This document shows, piece after piece, positions 31,746-41,222 of a DNA stretch of 64,000 nucleotides. The stretch is from Lichina pygmaea (lineage: Eukaryota; Ascomycota; Lichinomycetes; Lichinales; Lichinaceae). Each line of letters begins with the position of its first letter. Position 1 is the first letter of the stretch. The notes under the pieces were generated by a model. The model searched no databases. It had not been told where the DNA came from and saw only the letters and a list, made by a program, of their open reading frames with translations. The position numbers were made by a program, and so were the translations under genes. The DNA lies in contig OY730170.1 of assembly GCA_963422465.1 (NCBI GenBank), positions 3,696,379-3,760,378 of the forward strand. Reading direction: 5' to 3'.

Positions 31746-34700
31746 GTGGTTTCCAGGTATTTTCCGAGTCTGGGTATTCTTTCCACTTGACAAGGTATTA
31801 CTGACTTTTTCTAGCCAGGATCTGTTCAACTTCAAACTCTTGTTCTTCTTCAGGTTGATAATGGAATGTTTCCTGCAAGGGTGTGCTCTGGTCAGCTGGT
31901 TCAATCATCAATATATGAAAGTTTGGATGGACTCTGGCATCCCTTGGTAGTCGTATCTTGATGTTGACTGGTCCTGTTTTTTCTTTGACTGAAAATAGTC
32001 TGACCTTGATGTTGTCAAGTTTCTTTATCTTTGGTTTCTTTGTTTTCCAATTTCTTGTGAGGAGGTAGACTTTATCCCCCTTCTTTAGCTGAGGTGCTAT
32101 TTTTGATTTCTTGTCCATTTGATGTTGTATTCTTTCTGAGGTCTCTTGAAGGTAGTGCCTCATCATTGTGTGTGTTTGTCGTAGGAGCTTGTCATGTTGG
32201 AGTGCTTTCTCTGTGTTTAGTGAAGCTCTGCTTGGTATCCTGATGTTCGCATGTTGTCCAAAATTGGCAAAAAATAGTGATTTCTTTGTTGAGTCTGATC
32301 TGTGCTGGTTGATTGCCAGCTGTGCCACCAGTAATAACTGTACCCAATTGCTGTGGGTCTGGTTGATGTAATGCTGTAAGTAAGTCTCCAGGACTTGGTT
32401 TGCTTGCTCTGTCTGGCTGTCAGTTTGTGGGTGATAGGCTGTAGACATTTTAGGTTTTGTTCCCATGGCTGCACTGATTGTCTTCCAGTAGTTGGATATG
32501 AAGAGTTTGTCTCTGTCTGTAATGATTATGATCAGAACTCCGTGGTCTCTGACCAATCTGTCCAGTAAGAGGTGTCCCAACTGTTCTGCTGTGTGGGTCT
32601 CCTTGAATAGTACCACTATTAGATATTTTGTGAATCTGTCCACTATCACTATAATCAAGTTGTAGATGATTCCTGTGACTGGGTCTTTGGACTTGGGTAG
32701 CTTTGTGATGAAGTCCATTGACATGTCTTCCCACAGACCTCTCAGTATTGTGTTCAGATGTCCTTCTCCGTATAGCTTATGTCTTCCATGTTTGTTTTTC
32801 TGGTATAGTAGACACTTGCTGATGTAGTTTGTGACATGTTGTCAGAGGTTAATGACATTGTTCCCTGCCCATTGGATAAGGTCTATAGTCTTGGAGATTC
32901 TTGGGTGACCATGTGCTGGATTATCGTGGTAGTTTCTTATTAGTTCTTCAGTGTCTTCTGCTGTGAGCTTGTTGATCTGTGGTTGAGGTACCAGGTTTCC
33001 TTGCTGGTCCTGCTGTAAGATTGTTCCTTGGTGTTCATCATCTTCCATGTGGTCTTTTCATCAGCTTAGTGTGTCTGCTCTCCTATTGTCTTGTCCAGGG
33101 GTGTACAAGATCTTGAACTTGTGTTGCCCTAGGAGTTCAGCCTATCTGACTTGCTGTCTGTTCAGCTTCTTGGTTGTCGTGAACATTGTCAGATTCTTGT
33201 AGTCTGTGAGAATAGTGAGTTCAGAACTGCTTTCCACGTACACTCTCCAGTGTTCAAGTGCGTTGACGACTGCCAGTAGCTCTTTGTCGTGGATATCATA
33301 GTTTTGTTCCACTTGTGTTATTTTTTGTGAGTAGTAGGCAACTGGGTGCCACTTGCTGTCTGCCTGTTGGCATAGACATGCTCCCACTGCCTGATCTGAA
33401 GTGTCTGTCTTGATTCATGTCGGTTGGCCTGTCTTGAAGTTGAGGAGAACTGGTCTCTTGGCGCAAGTGTCCTTGAGCTGTTGGAATACTTTTTGTTATC
33501 TCTCCGTCCACCAGTACTCCACATCCTTCTTTGTGAGTCCTGTCAGTGGTGTTGCCATCTGTGAGTAGTTCTTAATGAACTGTCAGTTGAAGTTGGCAAA
33601 TCCTAGGAAGGCTTGTACTTCCTTAACTGATGTTGGTGTTGGCCATTGCTAAATCACTTTGATTTTCTCAGGGTCAATCTTGATCCCTTTGATCCCTATG
33701 ATGTATCCAAGGAATTCAACTTCCGGTTTGTTGAACTCGCATTTCTTCAGGTTGAGCTTGAGCCCTGCCTCTTGTAGGTATCATAGAACATCCTTCACAT
33801 GTTTGGTATGTTCTTGTTATGTGTTTGAGTAGACAAGAATGTTGTCCAGGTAGGTGATAGCTGTTTGGTCCAGGTGTGCTCTGATGATGTTATTGATCAA
33901 TGCTTGACATGTTGCTGGTATGTTTGTGAGTCCAAATAGCATCACCAGATACTTGTAGTGTCTGTATCAGGTTCTGAAGGCTGTCTTCCATTCTTCTCCT
34001 TCTTTCATGCATATCAGGTTGTATGCTCCTTTCAAGTCCAGCTTGGTAAAGATTGTAGCTTGGCTGATCCTGTCTTGCAATTCGTTCACATTTAGCAACA
34101 GATATCAGTTCTTGATGGTAATGTTGTTGAGTTTCCTGTAATCCACACAAAGTCGAAGACTTCCATCTTTCTTTAGTGCAAATAGTATTGGGTATCCTGC
34201 TGGCGATTGAGATTCTTGAATGAAACTCTTTTTCAGGTTTTCCTCCAGGTACTCGCGAAGTACTTGGAGCTTTTTCTCTGATAACTGGTAAATTAGTCCA
34301 AATTCTGGCTCCATCCCTGGTTGCAACTTGATCTCATGATCCCAAGGTTGGTGCTTAGGCAACACTGCTGTTGTTGTCTCTTCCTGAAAGAGGTTATCAT
34401 ACCCAGGTCAGTACTCTTCAGAGATCTCCAGAGAGTTAACAACTTCCTCTCTCTTCATCTCTGACTGTTTGGCCACCTGGTTCCAGGGTGTGCCTGTCAA
34501 GGTGGACCTCTTCTCTTGAGAGTCATCCTTTCTGTTGGTGAGGTTCCACTGAGGACTCCTTCCCTCATCTGTCCACACCTTCTGCGGCTGGTAACAGGTC
34601 CGAGCTGTGTTGTTAGTGCAGTTCCTAAACATGAGTACTCCTGTCCTCCAGTTAACAACTGGGTTGTGCTTCTTTAGCCAAGGCATCCCTAAATAGATAT

Positions 34701-34928
34701 CCTGAGTGGCCAACTCGACAATATCAAGGTGGATCCTTTCAGCATAGTGTCTGGTAATCATTTCCATTGGCTGCGTCTTATGGCAGACTAGCTCTGTCTG
34801 TCTATTTGCCATCGTGAGCTGATAGGGCTGCTGCTTGTGTCTTCTTCCAGTGCCGAGGGTATTGTAAAGTTGTCTTGAGATGTAGTTTCCACTGGCTCCA
34901 GAGTCAACAAGTGCGTATGTCTGTACTG
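31687..34928 (-). pseudogene. gypsy-1 pol: protease, RT, RNase H, integrase, chromodomain (decayed)
   Basis: On minus, from the protease ALVDSGASGNYISR just after LINE B, through the RT ([20 protein letters not shown]; catalytic box now YLDN instead of YLDD, at about 33843-33875), RNase H (GACLCQQADSKWHPVAYYS, DIHDKELLAVVNALEHWR), integrase (zinc-finger remains, DFITKLPKSKDPVTG, MSTAYHPQTDSQTEQANQ) and a chromodomain (VEQILARKSQ...YLVKWKEYPDSENTW). At least a dozen in-frame stops are present, many at the same codons as in gypsy-2. The D to N change in the RT active site independently indicates loss of activity. Confidence 0.9.
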
Positions 34929-35117
34929 GCGTGTTGGCGTGTTTTTTGATTTGATTTGATTTGATTCTTACACTGTTTGTAGCTTTACAGCCATGCAGAT
35001 CTTCCAGCTAATAGTGAACTTCTTCAGAAAACCTTTAAAGGAATAAAAACTGAAGACAGGGAGGTGACTAGAAAGTGTAGCAAAAGGAAATCTTGTAGTG
35101 TCTGGTAGGAAAAGCTT

Positions 35118-38100
35118 CTAGATGTTGGAGTGTGAATAGTGAAGTTTGAAAGCCAGATTAAATTGGTTTAGTCTTTTCAAAGACATAAACCAGTACAGAA
35201 ACTTCTGTAGAAGCTCTGGGTTTGAAATAATAGTAGTGAAATCTTGGGGGTTAAAGAGAGCATGTTGTCTTTGACTTGAGTAGAGAGAGCATGAAGAGGT
35301 GATATGCTTTACTGTCTCTTCTGCTTGACCACACATGCATAGGGGGGTAGGAAAGTCAGGGACTCCAGCTCTGAAAAGAAAACTTGCTAGACCAATTCTC
35401 CCAGTTCTGGTTTGCAGTAGTAGACTTGCCTCAGCTTTCTGTAGCTTTTTGTAGAGCTTTAGGTTGTTGTAGTGAGGTTTTTGGCAAAACACCTGCCATC
35501 CAGCATAGCCTTTTCTTTTCTTCTCCTCCCATTGGTTTTCCCACTCTTTAGTAAAGAGTATTTGTAGTTCTTTCTTTGAACTAGCCTGGTTAGTAGTTAT
35601 TTGACTTAACCAAGTGAACTTCCAATTAGGAGAGATAGTTGAGCATTTCTTTAAAGGTTTCCTCAGTGAAGAAGCATAGGAAGAAATAGTAGAAAAGGTA
35701 CTGTCAAGAAAGTCTTTCAGAGAGGAGGTTTGGATAGAAGATAGAAAACAAGCTGTGCGAAATTTAAAATAGAGATCTAGAGGTAAAAGAAAAAGCTCAC
35801 TCTCTAATAGAAAAGAAGGAGTGGCTTTGAAAGCACCCCCAATAAGTCTCAGACATTTGTTTTGGAATATGATAAGAGAGGAAATATTAGAGGATTTTCT
35901 GAGTGGGTTGAACCAAATTCCCACTGCATAGCTCAGTACAGATCTGAGTATTGCAGTGTACACAAGGCGTGCTGTGAGAACTGGAAAGCCCCAGGTGGAG
36001 TAAGAGGTTCTAGAAAGAGAAGATAGTGCTTTTTGTGCTTTTTGAAGAATAATTCTCTGGTGTTTGTGCCAGTGGAGTTTGGCATCCAGGTACACTCCCA
36101 ATACTCGCACTTCTTCTTTTGGTTTTAGAATCACATTCCCAAGTCTAAGCTTGAGCTGCAGATTGTCTGATCTTCTTCTGGAAAAATGAAGTATTTCATA
36201 TTTCTCAGGAGAGAAGACCATTCCATGTCTTGCAGCCCAAGATAGACATTTAAGATGTGTATTCTTCAACTTCAGAAGGTTGCTTTTAAGAGAGTGTCCA
36301 AATGCAAGCAGATTTGTATCATCTGCAAATCCCAGAGCAGAAACACCAGTAGTAGGAGAATGTACAGTCTCATGAAGTTCAGAAATATAGAATAGAAAAA
36401 GAATAGGAGACAAAGGGGAACCTTGGGGAACTCCACAGTGAATAGGAATAGAAGAGGACTCAGAGTCATCAAAAACTAGGGTGGTGGTACGTCTGGTATA
36501 GAAAGAGAAGATCCAAGAAGTTAGCCAGAGAGGGATTCCTTTTCTCTCCAGAATCTTTTGAAGAATCTCTGGAAGAACTCTGTCATATGCTCCTGAGATG
36601 TCCAGAGAAAGTAGAGATGCAACCATGCCTTCTTTCCAGACTTTTTCCACTTGGGAAGTTAGAAGGAAAAGTGCTGATTCAGTTGATCTGCCTTTCCTGA
36701 ACCCCATCTGGATTTCTGGCAAGAGTTTAGCCTCTTCTGCTACCTTGCTTAGTCTGGCTGCTGTAATAGCTTCCATCAGCTTGCCAGTTGTGTTTAGCAG
36801 AGCTATAGGGCGCCAGGCTTTAGCTTGGTTATAGATTCCCTTGCCAGGTTTTCTTAGACAGACTGTTTTTGCATTCTTGAATTTCTCTGGAAAGTATTCC
36901 AGTCTCCAGCATGTTGATGTGAGAACAGCTATAGCTTGGCAGAACTTGGAACCCAGAGCTTTCAGAAATCCATTTGGCAGCTTGTCTTTTCCTCCTGCTG
37001 TAAAAGGTTTCTTCTTGTTCAGAATTTGCTCCACTTCTTCAGTGGTAACCTCCTGAGAAAGCTGGATCTCTGGGGTACTCTGGTGACTTTCTGTACTTGG
37101 TTCTGGAACACGTGCTTCTGGAAAGAATTGAGCTGAGAAAGATTTTGTCTTCTCCTCAAAGCTTTTGGCTAGTCCTTCTTGAGTCTCCAGATCAGGGACC
37201 AGAGGAAGATCAGGGGTCTTGTTAGCTTTTGATTTTCCCCACTTTGCAAGCTTCCAGAATTTTGAGGAACTGGCTAGCTCATGAACTTGTTTTCTGAAGG
37301 TGTTCTGTTTGCCTTCTCTGACAGCTTTCTTCTTGAGCTTAGTTGCTTCTTCTAGCTCTTCTTGGCTTGCCTGTCCTCTGAGCACTTGTCTTCTTATTCT
37401 TCTTTCCTGCTTAACTTTAGTTTGGATCTCTTGGTTCCACCAGGGGACTGAGTGGCTAGATTGCTTCTGGAGTTCTGTGCATCTGTCTGCTATTTCTTGG
37501 AGAAAGTGGTTAAGATATTCCAAGTACTCATCCACTTCATGTTTATCTTGAAAGTGGAAGGGCAGCTGCAAATTATTACACTCTTGTTTTGCCAGGTTTG
37601 TGTCCAGTGTTTTCCAGTTCCTTTCTGGCTTCCAGGTTTTTCTTGGTGAGTCCAGGTCCAGGCTAGTTAGCACAGGTCTGTGGTCAGACCCATGAAAGAA
37701 CTGCAAAGCAATTTTAGAAAAGATTAGAGAGTTAGAAAGAGAAGAAGATATAAAGGAAAGATCAATAGGTGAACAGGGTTTGTGGGAAAGAGATCTAGCT
37801 CTTGTGGGTGTAAAAGGTGCAATAGCTAACTCCAGATTTGAGTTTTTCATTAGAGTTTGGAACTTGTGTGCAGTGTCAGAATATAGTCTTCTTTTCTTTG
37901 ACCAGTCAGGGTGGTGAAGATTTGAGTCTGTAAGAAGAATATGCTGCCCTTTTGCTTGTAAAGCATTTTGGAGTAGACAGAGAAGAGCTTCTGATGCTTG
38001 TAGGTAGTTCTCTTGACTTGAGGAAGTGAAGTATAGATTATGCACCCACAGAGAAGTAGAGGTGTTTTCCAGATGAATTTCAAGAGAAACAAAGTCTTTA

Positions 38101-38360
38101 CTCCAGAAAGTAGGGTGGAGAGATGACAGATTCAGGTTTTTGTTATTAAGAAAAAGAGTTCTACCAATCTCTGGAGAATATAAAGGAAGAAAAGAAGAAA
38201 AAACAGTTGAGGTGCTGGTTTGAAGGTGAGGATTCTTCCAGAGTTCTTGAAGTGCAATAATATCTACTTCTTGAAGAGTTGGGGTTGCTAGAAGTAGCTC
38301 TTGGACTGATTGGCTTTTCTGCACATTGTATTGAAGAAGTGTGAACTTTGTATTCTTCAT
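35118..38360 (-). CDS. LINE B ORF2: endonuclease-reverse transcriptase (intact)
   Basis: 1080 aa, ATG at 38360. The protein would nick the target (APE-like endonuclease) and copy the LINE RNA there (target-primed reverse transcription). The endonuclease (1 to about 230) shows LLQYNVQKSQ, IIALQEL, LTDSNLHHPDW, PIDLSFISSSL and GSDHRPVL. The reverse transcriptase has WRPIALLNTTGKLMEAI, QMGFRKGRSTESALFLL, LLSLDISGAYDRVLP, CGVPQGSPLSPILFLFY, GFADDTNLLAFGHS (catalytic DD) and VRVLGVYLDAKLHWHKH. A C-terminal CMCGQAEETVKHITSSC knuckle is at about 1007-1023. No RNase H domain is recognised. The start overlaps the ORF1 stop as ATGA, suggesting translation by termination-reinitiation. Codon 944 is TGG. 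Confidence 0.94.
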   Translation of the reverse strand: MKNTKFTLLQYNVQKSQSVQELLLATPTLQEVDIIALQELWKNPHLQTSTSTVFSSFLPLYSPEIGRTLFLNNKNLNLSSLHPTFWSKDFVSLEIHLENTSTSLWVHNLYFTSSSQENYLQASEALLCLLQNALQAKGQHILLTDSNLHHPDWSKKRRLYSDTAHKFQTLMKNSNLELAIAPFTPTRARSLSHKPCSPIDLSFISSSLSNSLIFSKIALQFFHGSDHRPVLTSLDLDSPRKTWKPERNWKTLDTNLAKQECNNLQLPFHFQDKHEVDEYLEYLNHFLQEIADRCTELQKQSSHSVPWWNQEIQTKVKQERRIRRQVLRGQASQEELEEATKLKKKAVREGKQNTFRKQVHELASSSKFWKLAKWGKSKANKTPDLPLVPDLETQEGLAKSFEEKTKSFSAQFFPEARVPEPSTESHQSTPEIQLSQEVTTEEVEQILNKKKPFTAGGKDKLPNGFLKALGSKFCQAIAVLTSTCWRLEYFPEKFKNAKTVCLRKPGKGIYNQAKAWRPIALLNTTGKLMEAITAARLSKVAEEAKLLPEIQMGFRKGRSTESALFLLTSQVEKVWKEGMVASLLSLDISGAYDRVLPEILQKILERKGIPLWLTSWIFSFYTRRTTTLVFDDSESSSIPIHCGVPQGSPLSPILFLFYISELHETVHSPTTGVSALGFADDTNLLAFGHSLKSNLLKLKNTHLKCLSWAARHGMVFSPEKYEILHFSRRRSDNLQLKLRLGNVILKPKEEVRVLGVYLDAKLHWHKHQRIILQKAQKALSSLSRTSYSTWGFPVLTARLVYTAILRSVLSYAVGIWFNPLRKSSNISSLIIFQNKCLRLIGGAFKATPSFLLESELFLLPLDLYFKFRTACFLSSIQTSSLKDFLDSTFSTISSYASSLRKPLKKCSTISPNWKFTWLSQITTNQASSKKELQILFTKEWENQWEEKKRKGYAGWQVFCQKPHYNNLKLYKKLQKAEASLLLQTRTGRIGLASFLFRAGVPDFPTPLCMCGQAEETVKHITSSCSLYSSQRQHALFNPQDFTTIISNPELLQKFLYWFMSLKRLNQFNLAFKLHYSHSNI

Positions 38361-39757
38361 GTAGACATTTCATCTTCAAAGATCTTGAAGGGGTTGACTG
38401 ACTGCTTTCCCCCTGTGTTTGTTGATCTTGTAGACAGAATTTGCACTTCTGGAGACCCTCCTCTGAGTCTCTCTGAGCTTCTAGTTGGCTCTGTGGTTTT
38501 CCGTCTTTTTCCCCCTGGAAGAGTCTGTATGAAGGGGAAAGTAACTGGAGACTGTGTGACTGGGACAGTGGTAGCAGTGGAGATCTCATACTTCCCTGGG
38601 CGGGAAATCCATGCCTCTCTTGCCTTCTTGACTGCTTCTTGGCGTACTGGGCATGTGCTAGCCCAGGCTGGGTGAGCTCCTTTGCAGTTGCTGCATTTTG
38701 GCTTTAGCAGTTGCTCAGGGATTTGGCAGGTTCTTCTTTCATGCTGGCCTCCACAGGCACCACATACAGCTTGATTCCTGCACAGGCGAGCTTGGTGTCC
38801 ATACCCAAAGCACTTGAAGTATTGTGCCACCACTGTGTTAGCCAGAAAAGGCTCTGCCTCATGCAATCTGTGGCCCAGCACTACTCCACTCTCAATTAGA
38901 AGATTGGCCTGTTCCGGGGTGGCCAGATCCAGGTGGAGTGAAGTAACTGGTTTCTTTTGAGCTATAGCCTTCTTTGACCAGTAGGCTCTTAGAATAGTGA
39001 TTTGCTTGCTCAGGGATGGGTTGCTGTTCTGGATAGTCTGGCGAGTTTTTTCCAGGTTTTCTGGCTGGATGTCTGTGGTTCTGACTCCATGAATCAACAC
39101 TGGGAATCTCTTGGGTTGGATAGTTGCTTCCTTGGTAAAAATAGCTGATATCCAGGCAGAGTCTTTCTCCAGAAAACTCTTAGTCTCTTGGGTTTCAGTG
39201 TTAATAAGAATGTCCCCTGAGGGAAGTTTTCTCACTGCTCTGACTTGTTTATTATAGGGACTGGGGAGTCTGTCTTGGAGAGCTTGAAAAAGCTGGATGT
39301 GAGTCCTGTTGGCCATATCAGGTGTCTGGTTACCAGGGTGGACAAGAACTTCCTTCAGAATCCTTGGAGCTAGAGGGATTTGAGCTGGGATATGTTTCTG
39401 AACAGCCTGGGCATATGATGGCTTGGATTCTTGCTTGTCTAGCTGCTTGCTAATATTCTCCAGCTCCTGGAAAATCTTGTTGGTCAGACCAGTGGGGAGA
39501 GACTGGGTTTTGGTGGACTGGGCTTCATTAGTACAAGAGTTTTTCTTAATATTCTCCCAGCTTTTCAGTACAGATTCTGGGGTAGCTTGAGTCTTGAGCC
39601 ATGAGTCCAGTAGGTTGTAGTCATTCTGGAGAGCTGGATAGGGGGTAGAAGAACTAGGCTGAGTACCAGCAGAACTGGGAGCTGGCATTGTTGGAGAAGG
39701 TGTTGTTTTTCTGGTAGTGTTCTGGGAGGAGTCCGGTTTCTTCTTTTTGACAGGCAT
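38357..39757 (-). CDS. LINE B ORF1: gag-like nucleic-acid-binding protein (intact)
   Basis: 466 aa from ATG 39757 (MPVKKKKPDSSQ). The N-terminus is basic and Pro/Ser/Thr-rich, followed by a short coiled coil (IFQELENISKQLDKQE) and a conserved central region (KEVLVHPGNQTPDMANRTHI, FPVLIHGVRTTDIQPENLEK, SLHLDLATPEQANLLIESG). Three zinc knuckles follow (CFKCFGYGHQARLC, CGACGGQHERRTC, CSNCKGAHPAWASTC), then a Lys/Arg/Ser-rich tail ending KIFEDEMST. It would bind and package LINE RNA. The TGA stop overlaps the ORF2 ATG by sharing ATGA. The frame is open further upstream but only through GTG, so 39757 is the start. Confidence 0.93.
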   Translation of the reverse strand: MPVKKKKPDSSQNTTRKTTPSPTMPAPSSAGTQPSSSTPYPALQNDYNLLDSWLKTQATPESVLKSWENIKKNSCTNEAQSTKTQSLPTGLTNKIFQELENISKQLDKQESKPSYAQAVQKHIPAQIPLAPRILKEVLVHPGNQTPDMANRTHIQLFQALQDRLPSPYNKQVRAVRKLPSGDILINTETQETKSFLEKDSAWISAIFTKEATIQPKRFPVLIHGVRTTDIQPENLEKTRQTIQNSNPSLSKQITILRAYWSKKAIAQKKPVTSLHLDLATPEQANLLIESGVVLGHRLHEAEPFLANTVVAQYFKCFGYGHQARLCRNQAVCGACGGQHERRTCQIPEQLLKPKCSNCKGAHPAWASTCPVRQEAVKKAREAWISRPGKYEISTATTVPVTQSPVTFPFIQTLPGGKRRKTTEPTRSSERLRGGSPEVQILSTRSTNTGGKQSVNPFKIFEDEMST

Positions 39758-40395
39758 AGGGTAGGTAACCTGCACAGTGAGTTGTTCACAAAGGGTCACC
39801 TGGTTCCTAGCAGTAATTGCACAATCCTGGGACCACTCCCCAAGACTGTACTTTCCTGGGCAGTCTTTTCCAACTAGACTCTAGGGAAATCTGGCTGTAT
39901 TAACTCAAGCTGGAGACCACACCCCCTGCCTGAGCTTTCCTAGAGTTTTTCAACTCTACCAGCACTAGAGGCAAGCTCTAAACTATTTCTCTTATCCTGG
40001 GAGCCCTGATCTCCTTGATGCTAGATGTTTCTCTTGAGAGAAGTTCAAGCTGTTATCTGTCTGACTGGGAGTACTTGCTCAATCCTGGGACCACACCCCA
40101 AGACTGAGTGTTCCTAGGTAATTGGGGCCTGTCCCCAGTCTTTCAGAATCCCACTGGCCACTCTCTGCCTTGTTATAGATAGTCTGTTGGTTGTTGAAGT
40201 TGAAGATCGAAGATTCAGAGATCACAACTTCTGACAAACAAGCTGGGTTACCCAAAGTGATGGGTTTTCACCTTAAGGTTTTGGTGGTTCCCAACAGATA
40301 CTCGCTTGGTTTCCAGAACTTCTGACAAAGTCCGGTGATTATCAGAAGTTATAGTCCTTGAACGTAGTGGTACTGGGAAGAGTTTTGTTGGATGT
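39758..40395 (-). promoter_or_regulatory. LINE B 5' UTR
   Basis: About 640 bp of leader without coding potential. It includes internal near-repeats of CCTGGGACCAC...CCAAGACTG (around 39825 and 40084), the conserved block AAGGTGAAAACCCATCAC (minus) and the 5' end AACTCTTCCCAGTACCAC. It probably contains the internal promoter. Confidence 0.55.
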
Positions 40396-40409
40396 GCGTG
40401 TTGGCGTGT

Positions 40410-41163
40410 AGTGACACAGGTAATCGCAGGTGCTTTGCATTGCTAGGGGTCATGTTGTTGAGCTCCCGATGTCACCCCTTGACAAGGGAGTTCAGTCTTT
40501 TCCTGATTGAAGTGTTTTTCCACTGACTGGGCAATAGGTCCAGCCATTCCCATCAGTTCTGAGGAATCTGTTCATGAATTTATCTTGCTGATGCTTGCTA
40601 CATCCAGGCTTGAGGCAGTACTGCCAATTGTTGACGTAGCAGTTGTGGTTGTTGCCTTGCTGTAGAAACATGAGGTGTTCATGCCAATCATGTGTGTGCC
40701 CGGGGAATGTGGTGTGTTGGTGTTTGTCCCAAAGGTGGATCTCACACACATCCTTCTCGCAATTGACCCAATGCTTGTGGCAGGTGGTGTGGTAGGGTGA
40801 ATGTTCTCCGTACCTTCGTAGTTGTTTGTGGTAGGTGCAGTAGTGCTTTGTGCAAAACCTCCACTGTAGTTCACCATGCTGTAGATTTCATGGGTCCATA
40901 CTGTAAGTATAGCTTCCTTGTGGTATTTCTTCTTTGATAGACACAGGTTTGTCTTGGTCCCTATCAGAGGTGGTTAAGAGCTCCTGTCTCTTGTCCTGAC
41001 CTGTCTGTTCTGGTAGGTCCTTGCCTCCTGATGTTGCCAGTTGGTGGGCTGCTTCCAATGTCTGATTGTAGTTGTTCTATTGTTCAAGGGATAGCTGAGC
41101 CTCTTCTGGTGGGTCCTCTGGCTTGATGACATTCCAGTCTCTGTCAAGTGTATTAAGTTGCTG
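40410..41163 (-). pseudogene. gypsy-1 gag-pol linker region
   Basis: Minus-strand remnant between the gag zinc knuckle and the protease, homologous to gypsy-2 52440-53190. It is rich in stops. Readable fragments include CEIHLWDKHQHTTFPGHTHD and KPGCSKHQQDKF. A C-x8-H/H-x-C layout hints at an additional His/Cys-containing segment. Confidence 0.7.
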
Positions 41164-41222
41164 TCAGTGCACCTTGTTCTTTGAATGACAGTCTTTCACC
41201 ATGTGGCCTAGCTTGCCACAGG

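Larger units (their letters stand above)
34943..40395 (-). mobile_element. LINE B: full-length, apparently intact Tad-like LINE
   Basis: 5453 bp on minus, inserted in gypsy-1 immediately upstream of its protease. It is flanked by GCGTGTTGGCGTGT (34929-34942 and 40396-40409). It has a ~640-bp 5' leader, intact ORF1 (466 aa), intact ORF2 (1080 aa) and a short 3' UTR. Its tail consists of AAATC repeats (TTTGATTTGATTTGATTTGA on plus), unlike the A-rich tails of A, C and D. It is the best candidate for an autonomous source copy in the window. Confidence 0.94.
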
